64,000 nt of DNA, from the NCBI RefSeq assembly GCF_000942395.1, contig NZ_LN812102.1, positions 682,017 through 746,016 of the forward strand, read 5' to 3'. Made by a program: the position numbers and the translations under genes. This document shows positions 34,622 to 43,364 of the stretch, piece after piece. This stretch comes from Risungbinella massiliensis. GTDB taxonomy: Bacteria > Bacillota > Bacilli > Thermoactinomycetales > Thermoactinomycetaceae. The notes below the pieces were generated by a model. That model did no database searches, was not told the DNA's origin, and saw only the letters and a list, made by a program, of their open reading frames with translations. Position 1 is the stretch's first letter; each line of letters starts with the position of its first letter.

Positions 34622-34891
34622 ATGCAACTATCTTTAAGTGAAATGAACATACTCTCCACTTGTCTTGAAAAAGAACAAGCAAAGTTAATAAATGCAGGTG
34701 CGAACTCTTCCGAATCTCAATCAAGACTACAGATCATTTCGCAACTACAGAAAAAGTTGCGTGATCTATCCGCAGATCTTAGTCAAGAAGAACAGAATCT
34801 GATCCAATCACTTTTACAAGAAGAACAATCACACTTACATGGACACGAAATGTCGGAGTACGAAACAATTCAACAAAAATTAGATCAATGA
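34622..34891 (+). CDS. Small coiled-coil-prone protein, unknown function
   Basis: The 89-residue product is almost wholly helical with heptad-like Leu/Ile/Gln spacing (LQIISQLQKKLRDLSADL), so it probably forms a coiled coil. AGAAGGGGG precedes the ATG at 34622; the longer frame upstream has no ribosome site. It has its own terminator and lies before sspH. The family is not recognised; a spore-associated small protein is possible only by position. Confidence 0.5.
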   Translation: MQLSLSEMNILSTCLEKEQAKLINAGANSSESQSRLQIISQLQKKLRDLSADLSQEEQNLIQSLLQEEQSHLHGHEMSEYETIQQKLDQ

Positions 34892-34896
34892 TTGCT

Positions 34897-34946
34897 AAAA
34901 CTCTAGGCTAGTTATGAGTCTTAGGCTCCCTAGAGTTTTATTTTTC
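34897..34946 (+). terminator. Terminator after the coiled-coil gene
   Basis: AAAACTCTAGG pairs with CCTAGAGTTTT, followed by ATTTTT. Confidence 0.85.
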
Positions 34947-35031
34947 ATCGTTGCAAAATCTGTGAAGTTGTTTTGTATAATAACGCATTCAAAAGAAAAA
35001 CTTATTCATATATAAAAAAGGAGATCGAACA

Positions 35032-35211
35032 ATGCATGTACAACGAGCACAAGAAATTGCAGCTTCACCAGTTATGGCAAACGTTACGTTTAATGGCGAA
35101 CGTATCTATATTCAACATGTAGATGATCATAATCAAACAGCAAGGATCTTCCCTCTAGATCAACCTGAAAGAGAACAAACCGTTTCTTTAAATGATTTGA
35201 CAGAGCATTAA
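35032..35211 (+). CDS. sspH: H-type small acid-soluble spore protein
   Basis: A 59-residue ORF with AAAGGAG before the ATG encodes MHVQRAQEIAASPVMANVTF, then NGERIYIQHVDD and RIFPLDQP, which matches the SspH family of minor spore core proteins closely. These are made in the forespore and accumulate in the dormant spore; their exact role is unclear. The gene stands alone with a terminator directly after it. No sigma-F/G promoter was identified with certainty upstream. Confidence 0.92.
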   Translation: MHVQRAQEIAASPVMANVTFNGERIYIQHVDDHNQTARIFPLDQPEREQTVSLNDLTEH

Positions 35212-35233
35212 GAGATTACATCAAAAAATAGGT

Positions 35234-35281
35234 ACACTCTAGGTTCGTCATATTATGACATTCCTAGAGTGTTTTCTATTT
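35234..35281 (+). terminator. Terminator of sspH
   Basis: ACACTCTAGG pairs with CCTAGAGTGT and an inner stem TGTCATAATATGACG extends it, followed by TTTTCTATTT. Confidence 0.8.
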
Positions 35282-35441
35282 AAAACCAGTTTCATGCCTG
35301 AACAAATCAATCCGCAAAATATCATTGTATATAAATTACTGTTAACTAATAGCTTAAAGCAAAACAAACAAAACCTACATTTTTATCTGAACTCATGCAA
35401 TTTTCAAATGGTATTTTTCTAAAAACACCATATTTTCGTCA

Positions 35442-35470
35442 TTGGATATACTTCGTTCTTTCGATATGAT
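35442..35470 (+). promoter_or_regulatory. SigA-like promoter of the first vanY-like gene
   Basis: TTGGAT (35442-35447) and TATGAT (35465-35470) are separated by 17 bases. Confidence 0.45.
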
Positions 35471-35579
35471 AAATGAGTCATGTCTTAATTAGCATACCTT
35501 CTCATAACATTTTAATCTATCTCTCTTGATAAAAAGTAACCTAAATAGAGGGTAACCCAAACAGAAAGAGGTGTGTAAC

Positions 35580-35607
35580 GGAACTACCGTAATTTAATGT
35601 AGTTCCT
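35580..35607 (+). promoter_or_regulatory. Leader hairpin just before the vanY-like start
   Basis: GGAACTAC...GTAGTTCC forms an eight-base perfect stem with an 11-base AT-rich loop. It ends eight bases before the ATG at 35615. The only purine-rich ribosome-like site (GAGGTG, about 35569-35574) lies upstream of the stem, so folding would bring it nearer to the start codon; this is speculation. Confidence 0.4.
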
Positions 35608-35614
35608 GTCTAGT

Positions 35615-36418
35615 ATGGAACCAAGATCAAGAAGAGCAAGTAGGCAAAAGAAAAGCGATAACAATGGTATTGGGAAGATAGCGGCTGTGATAGTAGTCTC
35701 CACTCTATTAATAGGATTGGCTATCTTTTTCGCCATTAATCAAGAGGACAAAGGTGCAAAAAATGCCTCTGAGGAAACAAAAAAAGAAACAACACCCTCT
35801 ACAACGGAACCAACCAAACCAAGTTCATCTGAACCACAAATTGAACTAACAGAAATTCAAATGTTGGTAAACAAAGAACATGGACTCGATGAAGATTATG
35901 TTCCTCCCGATCTGATTGTGCCGAAAATAAAATTTGTCTACCAGACAGCAGAGATCAAACAGATGCAACGGGTAGCTGCAGAGTCATTGGAAAAAATGTT
36001 TGAGGCAGCAAAACAGGATGGTCTTCCACTGGCAGGGGTATCTGGTTACCGGTCGTATAAGACACAAAAGATCTTGTATAACAACTATGTCAAACGAGAT
36101 GGGCAAGAAGCAGCAGACCGTTATTCCGCCAAACCTGGACATAGTGAGCATATGACCGGACTGACGATGGATATCGCTGGATACAGCGGCAAATGTGCAG
36201 CGTCCGATTGCTTCCATAATACCAAGGAAGCCCAATGGCTGAAGGATAATGCTTATAAATATGGATTCATTCTCCGCTATCCACCAGGCAAAGAAGAGAT
36301 TACGGGCTATAAACATGAATCCTGGCATTATCGGTATGTAGGCGAACCACTTGCAAAATTTATCTATGAAAAACAGATTACATTAGAGGAATATTACGAA
36401 ACGTATGCGAAAAAGTAA
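35615..36418 (+). CDS. VanY-like D-alanyl-D-alanine carboxypeptidase
   Basis: The 267-residue protein has an N-terminal membrane anchor (about residues 22-45), a Ser/Thr/Pro/Glu linker and an M15 peptidase domain. Zinc ligands are visible in AKPGHSEHMTGLTMDIAG and in ESWHYRYVG; the catalytic Glu lies just before (HESWHY). It should trim D-Ala from peptidoglycan peptides outside the membrane. It is a tandem paralogue of the next gene. The start lacks a close ribosome site and lies after a hairpin. Confidence 0.88.
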   Translation: MEPRSRRASRQKKSDNNGIGKIAAVIVVSTLLIGLAIFFAINQEDKGAKNASEETKKETTPSTTEPTKPSSSEPQIELTEIQMLVNKEHGLDEDYVPPDLIVPKIKFVYQTAEIKQMQRVAAESLEKMFEAAKQDGLPLAGVSGYRSYKTQKILYNNYVKRDGQEAADRYSAKPGHSEHMTGLTMDIAGYSGKCAASDCFHNTKEAQWLKDNAYKYGFILRYPPGKEEITGYKHESWHYRYVGEPLAKFIYEKQITLEEYYETYAKK

Positions 36419-36422
36419 TTTC

Positions 36423-36462
36423 AAAGGCAGCTACGATTATCTCGTTTGCTGCTTTTCTTTTT
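36423..36462 (+). terminator. Terminator between the two vanY-like genes
   Basis: AAAGGCAGC pairs with GCTGCTTTT (one mismatch) and is followed by CTTTTT, so the two paralogues are probably separate transcripts. Confidence 0.6.
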
Positions 36463-36509
36463 AGATCCGATCAATCTGAATTTTTGGTCGATAGAAAGGA
36501 CTTAATCTT

Positions 36510-37322
36510 TTGAAACGTGTGAGAAAACCTTTTATGACTGCTTCTTTTTTGCTGATTACTCTACTATTTGTCTATGTAGACCGTGAGGAGAGTCCATATG
36601 CAATGAGTCAAGAGAAGAAAGAAGTGGAAGTACCAGAACCATCAGTGCAAGCTGATCCTGTGCTGAAGAAGGAAAGTACACCGATCCCTAATAAGTCTGC
36701 TAGTCCGAAGCAGAAGGTTGCCTCTTCCAAACAATCTCCTTCGATTCAGATTACTTCCATCCAAAGGCTAGTCAATAAACAAAATGGATTGCCACCTGAA
36801 TATGTTCCGCCTAATCTTTCGGAACCACGTGTTGCTTTTCTTACACAAAGTTCGGAACGAAAGAAAATGCAAAAAGTGGCAGCTACGGCTTTAGAAAAGA
36901 TGTTTGTTGGTGCCAAAGAAGATGGAATCTCACTGGCAGCCGTGTCAGGATACCGCTCCTATCAGACACAAAAAGAACTATATGAGCGCTATGTTCGCCA
37001 AAGTGGTCAAAAAGAAGCTGATCGCTTTTCCGCAAAGCCAGGACATAGTGAACATATGACAGGGTTGTCGATGGATATCGCCGGAACCAATGGGCGTTGT
37101 GTTGTGACATCTTGTTTTGCTAACACCAAGGAAGCCAAATGGTTAGCTGCAAATTCCTACCGATACGGTTTTATCTTACGTTATCCAGCGGGGACAGAGT
37201 CTATCACGGGATATAAGTATGAACCTTGGCATTTTCGGTATGTCGGAATTCCACTGGCTACATTTCTTTACGAGGAGAAGATTACCTTAGAGGAATATTA
37301 TCAATTGCACGTAAAGAGATGA
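36510..37322 (+). CDS. VanY-like D-alanyl-D-alanine carboxypeptidase, second copy
   Basis: The 270-residue paralogue starts at a TTG with AAAGGA upstream. It has a signal/anchor at residues 8-22, a charged linker with Lys and Pro, and the same M15 core: AKPGHSEHMTGLSMDIAG and PWHFRYVG. Two Cys residues near the active site (GRCVVTSCF) match a Cys pair in the first copy and may form a disulfide outside the cell. The conserved domains are very similar while linkers differ, as expected from a tandem duplication with divergence. Confidence 0.88.
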   Translation: MKRVRKPFMTASFLLITLLFVYVDREESPYAMSQEKKEVEVPEPSVQADPVLKKESTPIPNKSASPKQKVASSKQSPSIQITSIQRLVNKQNGLPPEYVPPNLSEPRVAFLTQSSERKKMQKVAATALEKMFVGAKEDGISLAAVSGYRSYQTQKELYERYVRQSGQKEADRFSAKPGHSEHMTGLSMDIAGTNGRCVVTSCFANTKEAKWLAANSYRYGFILRYPAGTESITGYKYEPWHFRYVGIPLATFLYEEKITLEEYYQLHVKR

Positions 37323-37327
37323 ATAAC

Positions 37328-37363
37328 AAAAAGGAGCATTCCCTAATGGGTTTGCTCCTTTTT
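37328..37363. terminator. Bidirectional terminator between vanY2 and bkdB
   Basis: AAAAAGGAGCA and TGCTCCTTTTT form a perfect 11-base stem with A/T runs on both sides; it serves the convergent second vanY-like gene and the bkd operon. Confidence 0.9.
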
Positions 37364-37366
37364 GCT

Positions 37367-38698
37367 TTAGATTTCATGATTTACAGAATACGACTCTAGC
37401 TTGTCTTTCACTACTTTAAGGAATTGGCCTACTACCCAACCGTCTAACACACGATGGTCAAGAGAAAGGCAGAGATTCATTTTGTCTCGAACCGCAAACA
37501 TTCCACTTTCAAAAAAGACTGGGCGTTTTTGAATCGACTCAAAAGCTAAGATCGCTGCTTGTGGATGGTTAATAATCGGTTGAGAGGCAATGGAGCCAAA
37601 CGATCCGGTATTATTCACTGTGAACGTTCCGCCTTGAGTATCAGCTAATTCTAACTTGCCGGTGCGAGCTTTTTCCGCTAAACGAATAACTGATTTCTGT
37701 AGCCCACGAATATTCTTTTCATCAGCGTCATGAATGACAGGAACATACAGAGAGTCCTCTGTTGCGACAGCTAAGGAGAGATTGATTCTCTTTTTTTGGA
37801 GAATGTGATCCCCTTGCCAGACGGAATTAAGTTGGGGATATGCTTTGAGCCCTTCAATCGTCGCCTCTAAGAAAAACGGCATAAACGTCAAAGGTATTCC
37901 TTCCCGTTCCATAAACGCTGCTTTTTTCGCTTTACGTAGCTCTACTAATCCTGTCACATCCACTTCTACCATCATCCAGGCATGTGGAATCTCCTGTTTG
38001 CTCGTCAGCATACGATTGGCGATTGCTCTGCGGACTGGAGTGACAGGAATCTCGATATCTTCAGGCTCCGATGTAGCAGGACTAACCATTGGTTTAGGAG
38101 TAGACGGAGCTACTGGAGCAATAGGCGTTGTTGCCTCTACTTCCGGCTCACTAGGAACGTTGATAGGTGCAGAAACTGTTGGTTCGTTCTTAGTCGCAAC
38201 TGTTTCTGTTTTTGCCTCAGGGACGCCCTCCTCTACAGCTTTTAGTACATCTTTGCGAGTGATTCTACCGCCACGACCTGTACCAGTGAGAAGTTGAAGG
38301 TCGATCTGATGTTCATCAGCAAGACGTAATACTGCTGGAGAGAATCGTTTTTTAGCTGAAGTATCTGCTACTTTCGTATCTGTGATTAATTCTTTTGTAG
38401 TATCGACAACAGTTGAAGGTTGCACAACCGTTCCAGTTTTAGCAGTAGTTTCTTCTGAACCTACCACTTCAATTCGGCAAATAAGTTCACCTACCGAAAC
38501 AGTCTGCCCTTCTTCAACAAGTAGCTCTGCCATTTTTCCTTCAATAGTAGCAGGAACTTCCGCATTTACTTTGTCAGTGGTCACTTCACAAATAGGATCA
38601 TACAAAGAGATTGTCTCACCAGGTTGTTTAAGCCATTTGGCAATCGTACCTTCTGTGACACTCTCCCCTAGTTGTGGCATCCGTACATCTTCTTTCAT
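37367..38698 (-). CDS. bkdB: Branched-chain 2-oxoacid dehydrogenase E2
   Basis: The 443-residue acyltransferase has an N-terminal lipoyl domain with the lipoylated Lys in VTTDKVNAEVPA, a linker rich in Thr/Val/Pro/Ala, a peripheral-subunit-binding domain (FSPAVLRLADEHQIDLQLLT, then GRGGRITRKDVL) and the catalytic domain ending with LDHRVLDG. It takes the acyl group from E1 and passes it to CoA. It is the last gene of the bkd operon. The order matches B. subtilis and the neighbours identify it as the branched-chain form rather than the pyruvate form. Confidence 0.92.
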   Translation of the reverse strand: MKEDVRMPQLGESVTEGTIAKWLKQPGETISLYDPICEVTTDKVNAEVPATIEGKMAELLVEEGQTVSVGELICRIEVVGSEETTAKTGTVVQPSTVVDTTKELITDTKVADTSAKKRFSPAVLRLADEHQIDLQLLTGTGRGGRITRKDVLKAVEEGVPEAKTETVATKNEPTVSAPINVPSEPEVEATTPIAPVAPSTPKPMVSPATSEPEDIEIPVTPVRRAIANRMLTSKQEIPHAWMMVEVDVTGLVELRKAKKAAFMEREGIPLTFMPFFLEATIEGLKAYPQLNSVWQGDHILQKKRINLSLAVATEDSLYVPVIHDADEKNIRGLQKSVIRLAEKARTGKLELADTQGGTFTVNNTGSFGSIASQPIINHPQAAILAFESIQKRPVFFESGMFAVRDKMNLCLSLDHRVLDGWVVGQFLKVVKDKLESYSVNHEI

Positions 38699-38714
38699 TG
38701 GGTCTCCTCCTCTC

Positions 38715-39698
38715 TTAAAATTCTGCTAGATCACGCAATGCATTAGCAATTTTCTCTGGATTTAACATAAATTCTTTTTCTAGCGTCTTGTTATATGGCA
38801 TTGCAGGTACATCAGGACCACAGAGACGGCGAACAGGGGCATCTAATTCAAAGAACGCCTCTTCTGCGATGAGGGATGCAATTTCTCCCCCAAATCCACC
38901 TGTTTTGTTGTCCTCATGCAAGACTAGAACTTTCCCTGTTTTAGCAGTCGCTTCGAGAATCGCTTCTTTATCGAGTGGAATTAGACTACGCAAATCCAGG
39001 ACATGAACACTAATGCCTTCCTCTGCCAACTTTTCAGCTGCTTCGAGGGCATAGTGTACCATAAGGCCATAGGAAATCACCGTAACGTCTGATCCATCAC
39101 GTTTCACCTCCGCCTTACCAAGCGGAATAGTGTAATCTTCTGATGGAACTTCTCCTTTGATCAGACGATAACAACGTTTATGCTCCAAGAACAACACAGG
39201 ATCTTCATCACGAATGGATGCTTTTAGAAGCCCTTTTACATCATAAGGGGTACTAGGTGCTACGATCTTAAGACCAGGTACTCCAGCAAACAATTTTTCG
39301 ATACTCTGTGAGTGATAGAGCGCTCCATGAATTCCACCACCATAAGGAGCTCGGATTACCATTGGACACTGGAATGTTCCATTGGAACGATAGCGGATCT
39401 TAGAGGCTTCACTAACGATTTGGTTAAATGCAGGCATGATAAAATCAGCAAATTGCATCTCTGCAATAGGGCGCATCCCGTAACCAGCCGCACCGATTGC
39501 CACTCCAGCGATAGCAGACTCTGTGAGAGGAGTATCGACTACACGATCTTCGCCAAACTCTTCAATGAGACCCATGGTAGCGCGGAATACTCCTCCACGT
39601 TTCCCCACGTCTTCTCCTAGCACAAAGACACGATTATCTCGCTTCATCTCTTCTTGTAGTGCCTTCGTTACGGCTTCGATATAGGTCATTACTGCCAT
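38715..39698 (-). CDS. bkdAB: Branched-chain 2-oxoacid dehydrogenase E1 beta
   Basis: The 327-residue protein is a transketolase-type E1 beta: FVLGEDVGKRGGVFRATMGL near the start, the TPP-contacting DTPLTESAIAG, and a C-terminal domain with VLVLHEDNKTGGFG. Together with E1 alpha it decarboxylates 2-oxoisovalerate and the Leu/Ile analogues. It begins directly after the alpha gene's stop codon, which suggests translational coupling for a 1:1 complex. Confidence 0.94.
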   Translation of the reverse strand: MAVMTYIEAVTKALQEEMKRDNRVFVLGEDVGKRGGVFRATMGLIEEFGEDRVVDTPLTESAIAGVAIGAAGYGMRPIAEMQFADFIMPAFNQIVSEASKIRYRSNGTFQCPMVIRAPYGGGIHGALYHSQSIEKLFAGVPGLKIVAPSTPYDVKGLLKASIRDEDPVLFLEHKRCYRLIKGEVPSEDYTIPLGKAEVKRDGSDVTVISYGLMVHYALEAAEKLAEEGISVHVLDLRSLIPLDKEAILEATAKTGKVLVLHEDNKTGGFGGEIASLIAEEAFFELDAPVRRLCGPDVPAMPYNKTLEKEFMLNPEKIANALRDLAEF

Positions 39699-40691
39699 TT
39701 AACGCCCCTCCTCAAAAAAGACATGCTGGTACATCACACTAGGATCAGGTTCTGCTGCGTTTTCCGCTACACTTGTCGCTTCGTTAATCTCATGGCGTAT
39801 CGTAGCGAGCATGTCCTGTTCAGCAGATTCAGTCAGGAGGTTATGATCTACTAGATATTGACGGAAAGTGACCAGCGCATCTCGTTGTTTCGCCGCTTCG
39901 ACTTCCTCCATTTTCCGGTACGTACGATCGTCATCATCACTCGAATGTGGCACAAGGCGATAGGAGACTGCCTCGATTAAAGTCGGACCCTCTCCACGTA
40001 GTGCTCGTTTCCGTGCATCTTGAATCACTTCGTATACTTCAATTGGATCGTTTCCGTCCACTTCTATTCCTGGAATACCGTAACCTTTTCCACGAGCTGC
40101 GATACTTCCACCTGCAACTTGTTTCTCTAACGGAACGGAAATAGCATATTGGTTATTCTCCACAAGGAAGATAACAGGTAGCTTGTGTACTCCCGCAAAG
40201 TTCATCGCTTCATGCCAATCTCCTTGGTTACTTGAACCTTCCCCACAGGAAGTGAGAACCACTAACTCTTCTTTGGCGAGTTTAGCAGCATAGGCAATCC
40301 CAGTAGCATGCAAAACTTGTGTAGTAACAGGACTAGAGCCAGTAAAGATTCGGTAGCGATGATCTCCATAATGTCCTGGCATTTGGCGTCCACCACTATT
40401 TGGGTCTCCAGGTTTAGCAAAAGCAGCTAGCATCTGGTCTGTCGGAGTTTGCCCAAAATGCAAAACCATCCCTAGATCTCGATAATACGGGCAAAGCCAA
40501 TCTTTTTCTTTGTCTAAAGCGAATGCTGCTCCTACTTGTGTTGCTTCTTGACCTTGGCAAGAGATAACAAAAGGAATTTTCCCTGCACGATTTAAAAGCC
40601 ACATCCGTTCGTCCAACTTGCGTGCCATCAACATCGTAGAATACATCTCTAGAACTTGTTGATCCGATAATCCAACCTCTCGATGTTTCAT
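39699..40691 (-). CDS. bkdAA: Branched-chain 2-oxoacid dehydrogenase E1 alpha
   Basis: The 330-residue protein has the TPP motif of E1 alpha: LTSCGEGSSNQGDWHEAMNF through ENNQYAIS, and the phosphorylation-loop-like segment YRLVPHSSDDDDRTYR. I use the ATG at 40691, which is preceded by AAAGGAGAG; a longer frame that reaches 40814 lies inside the end of lpdV and is not used. It follows lpdV by 26 bases. Confidence 0.94.
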   Translation of the reverse strand: MKHREVGLSDQQVLEMYSTMLMARKLDERMWLLNRAGKIPFVISCQGQEATQVGAAFALDKEKDWLCPYYRDLGMVLHFGQTPTDQMLAAFAKPGDPNSGGRQMPGHYGDHRYRIFTGSSPVTTQVLHATGIAYAAKLAKEELVVLTSCGEGSSNQGDWHEAMNFAGVHKLPVIFLVENNQYAISVPLEKQVAGGSIAARGKGYGIPGIEVDGNDPIEVYEVIQDARKRALRGEGPTLIEAVSYRLVPHSSDDDDRTYRKMEEVEAAKQRDALVTFRQYLVDHNLLTESAEQDMLATIRHEINEATSVAENAAEPDPSVMYQHVFFEEGR

Positions 40692-40717
40692 CTCATCTCT
40701 CCTTTTTATCATGGTTG

Positions 40718-42142
40718 TTAACCGTGAATAGCCAAACCATCTACGGCAAGGGCCGCTTCTCCGATCAACTCCGAAAGCGTCGGATGCGGGTGAATCAACT
40801 GGCCGATCTCCCATGCAGTTCCATCCAGTAATTGGGCTAATCCTGCTTCCGAAATTAGGTTGGTTGCGTCTGCTCCAATGAGGTGAGCTCCAAGCAAATC
40901 CTCTGTCTTCGCATCTACTACCAGTTTTACCATTCCATCTACCTCACCCATAACAAGTGATTTTCCGACTGTACGGAAGGGCACTTTTCCTACTTTTACT
41001 TGATAACCTTGGTCTTTTGCCTCTTGTTCTGTGAAACCGATAGAAGCGACTTCTGGTCTACTGTAGATACAACGTGGAACCTGGCGCTTTTGAAGTGGCT
41101 CAGGCGATTGATCTGCCATGTGTTCTACCGCAATTACAGCCTCTCGCATCGCAACGTGTGCTAATTGAAATCCACCAACTAAATCTCCAATCGCATAGAT
41201 ATGCTTTTCAGCAGTTTGTTGGAATGGATTCACTACCACTGCTCCACGCTCTACTTTGATCGCCGTATTATCAAGTCCAATGTCTTTTACATTTGGTGTT
41301 CTCCCTACAGATACTAGCAACTTTTCAGCGCTAAAATGAGAGGAAGCCCCCTTTACCTCTGCCTGAAGTTTCACTTCTCCTTCGATGACTTGTACGGTAT
41401 CTACTGCCACCGTTACCTCGCTGAATACTTTTACGCCCTTTTTCTTGAGAACTCTCGTCATCTCACGACTAATTTCCACATCTTCTCCAGGCAAAATTCG
41501 ATCTGCCACTTCTAAAACGGTCACATCTACTCCAAAATCAGAGAGCATTGATGCCCACTCGATTCCTATCGCTCCACCACCAAGAATCAACATGGAATTT
41601 GGTAACTCTTCCATCTGAAGGGCATGATCCGAGTTCAAAATAGATTGTCCATCATAATCTAATCCCTCTAAGAAACGTGGAGAGGAACCAGTCGCAAGTA
41701 GTAGATTCTGTGGAACAAGGAGTGTTCCCTCTTCTTCAGGTGATGTCTGTACTGAAACCGTTCCAGGTAAGGGAGAAAAAATAGAAGGCCCCAAAATACG
41801 ACCATATCCAGAATAAACATCGACTTTATTTTTCTTTAGTAGATGTTCTACGCCTTTTTGAAGTTGTCCAATGATCTGATTTTTCCGAGAATGCACCATT
41901 GATAAATCTACTTGCACATTTTCTGAACGAATCCCGTAAGTTTCCGATTCCTTCATCTGGTGGTACAAAGAAGCACTATAGAGCATGGATTTTGTAGGGA
42001 TACATCCCTTGTGTAAACATACTCCTCCCACGTTTTCCTTCTCCACTAATGCTACTTTCATCCCGAGTTGGGCTGCACGGATCGCACCTACATATCCTCC
42101 CGGACCGCCACCTAACACGACTAGATCATATTGTTCTGCCAA
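40718..42142 (-). CDS. lpdV: Dihydrolipoyl dehydrogenase (E3) of the bkd complex
   Basis: The 474-residue flavoprotein has the FAD site VVLGGGPGGYVGAIRAAQLG, the redox disulfide in GGVCLHKGCIPTKS, an NAD site (LILGGGAIGIEWASML) and the catalytic HPHPTLSE near the C-terminus. It reoxidises the E2 lipoyl groups with NAD. It starts at TTG after GGGAGGCG. A 107-base spacer with a hairpin separates it from bcd, at the place where butyrate kinase is encoded in B. subtilis. Confidence 0.94.
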   Translation of the reverse strand: MAEQYDLVVLGGGPGGYVGAIRAAQLGMKVALVEKENVGGVCLHKGCIPTKSMLYSASLYHQMKESETYGIRSENVQVDLSMVHSRKNQIIGQLQKGVEHLLKKNKVDVYSGYGRILGPSIFSPLPGTVSVQTSPEEEGTLLVPQNLLLATGSSPRFLEGLDYDGQSILNSDHALQMEELPNSMLILGGGAIGIEWASMLSDFGVDVTVLEVADRILPGEDVEISREMTRVLKKKGVKVFSEVTVAVDTVQVIEGEVKLQAEVKGASSHFSAEKLLVSVGRTPNVKDIGLDNTAIKVERGAVVVNPFQQTAEKHIYAIGDLVGGFQLAHVAMREAVIAVEHMADQSPEPLQKRQVPRCIYSRPEVASIGFTEQEAKDQGYQVKVGKVPFRTVGKSLVMGEVDGMVKLVVDAKTEDLLGAHLIGADATNLISEAGLAQLLDGTAWEIGQLIHPHPTLSELIGEAALAVDGLAIHG

Positions 42143-42166
42143 GGCTTTCGCCTCCCGTCGTTTCGT

Positions 42167-42207
42167 GTATAAGGGTAAAGGAACAAAGCTTCACACTTTG
42201 CCCCTTA
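42167..42207 (-). promoter_or_regulatory. Hairpin in the bcd-lpdV spacer
   Basis: GGTAAGGGGCAAAG can pair with CTTTGTTCCTTTACC on the minus strand, with one bulge and G-T pairs. No strong T run follows, so an mRNA processing or stability element is as likely as a terminator. It sits where buk is missing. Confidence 0.35.
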
Positions 42208-42249
42208 CCATGATTTATGTGCTAAAAAAACTCATTCATTCAATCGATT

Positions 42250-43350
42250 TTAACGATGCACAGGCGTAAGCGCATGACGATCCTTCTGCACAAACATGTT
42301 ACGTGATTTTCGAAGAGATTCAATACGCTCTTCTGCCAAACGATCCGCTGCTTGATAGGTAGGAATGCCATCACGCTTTGCAATCTCAAATACTTTTTCA
42401 ATCGTATGGTATATTCCTTCTACTTTGGCCATCGCTCGTTCACGATTATACCCATAAAGTTCGTCCGCTACATTGATGAGACCACCCGCATTGATCACAT
42501 AATCTGGGGCGTAGAAGATCCCTTTTTGTTCCAGAAGATCTCCGTGTCGATCTTCTTTTAGTTGATTATTTGCGGAGCCTGCTATTACGTTGCAACGTAA
42601 TCGGTCAATAGTGTCATCATTGACAATGGCACCTAACGCACATGGAGAAAAAATATCGCAATCTACATCATAGATTTCATCTGGATGTACACTAGTCGCC
42701 CCAAAGTCTTGTACCGCACGCTTTACGTTTGGCTCATATATATCTGTCACAATCAACTGCGCACCTTCTTCATGCAAATACTTGCATAGATGATAGGCCA
42801 CATTACCTACACCTTGGACTGCAATCTTTTTCCCTTTTAAAGAATCGCTACCATAGGCAACTTTCGCAGCAGCTTTCATTCCCTGGTATACACCAAAAGC
42901 AGTGACAGGAGAAGGATTCCCACTAGAACCAAAAGCTGGAGAGACACCCGTTACATAACTTGTCTCCAAGAAAATATTATTCATATCTTCTTCATTCGTA
43001 CCGACATCTTCTGCCGTGATGTAACGTCCATTCAATCCCTCTACATAACGTCCGAGGGCACGGAACATGGCTTCACTTTTGTCTGTTCGAGATTCACCGA
43101 TAATGACTGTCTTGCCACCACCCAGATTTAACCCAGAAACAGCAGCTTTGTAGGTCATACCACGAGCCAAACGGAGAGCATCTACAATTGCTTCTTCTTC
43201 CGTTGCATAGTTCCACATCCGGATTCCGCCGAGAGCAGGCCCCAATGTTGTATCATGAATTGCAATAATCGCTTTGAGACCGGAACTTTCATCTTGGCAA
43301 AAAACGAGTTGCTCATAGTCATACTGTTTCATTGCCTCTAAAATTTTCAT
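42250..43350 (-). CDS. bcd: Leucine (branched-chain amino acid) dehydrogenase
   Basis: The 366-residue protein has the substrate/active-site segment [13 protein letters not shown], the catalytic Lys in [16 protein letters not shown], and a Rossmann site around [18 protein letters not shown]. It deaminates Leu, Ile and Val to the 2-oxoacids used by the Bkd complex. The start is the ATG at 43350, preceded by GGGGGAA; it begins 14 bases after the ptb stop. Confidence 0.95.
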   Translation of the reverse strand: MKILEAMKQYDYEQLVFCQDESSGLKAIIAIHDTTLGPALGGIRMWNYATEEEAIVDALRLARGMTYKAAVSGLNLGGGKTVIIGESRTDKSEAMFRALGRYVEGLNGRYITAEDVGTNEEDMNNIFLETSYVTGVSPAFGSSGNPSPVTAFGVYQGMKAAAKVAYGSDSLKGKKIAVQGVGNVAYHLCKYLHEEGAQLIVTDIYEPNVKRAVQDFGATSVHPDEIYDVDCDIFSPCALGAIVNDDTIDRLRCNVIAGSANNQLKEDRHGDLLEQKGIFYAPDYVINAGGLINVADELYGYNRERAMAKVEGIYHTIEKVFEIAKRDGIPTYQAADRLAEERIESLRKSRNMFVQKDRHALTPVHR

Positions 43351-43364
43351 CCGGTATTCCCCCA

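Larger units (their letters stand above)
35212..35614 (+). other. Intergenic region: sspH terminator and long vanY leader
   Basis: After the sspH terminator the AT-rich stretch holds no gene that I can support. A SigA-like promoter at 35442-35470 would give the following carboxypeptidase gene a leader of about 135 bases with a GAGGTG motif near 35569 and a hairpin at 35580-35606. Confidence 0.5.
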
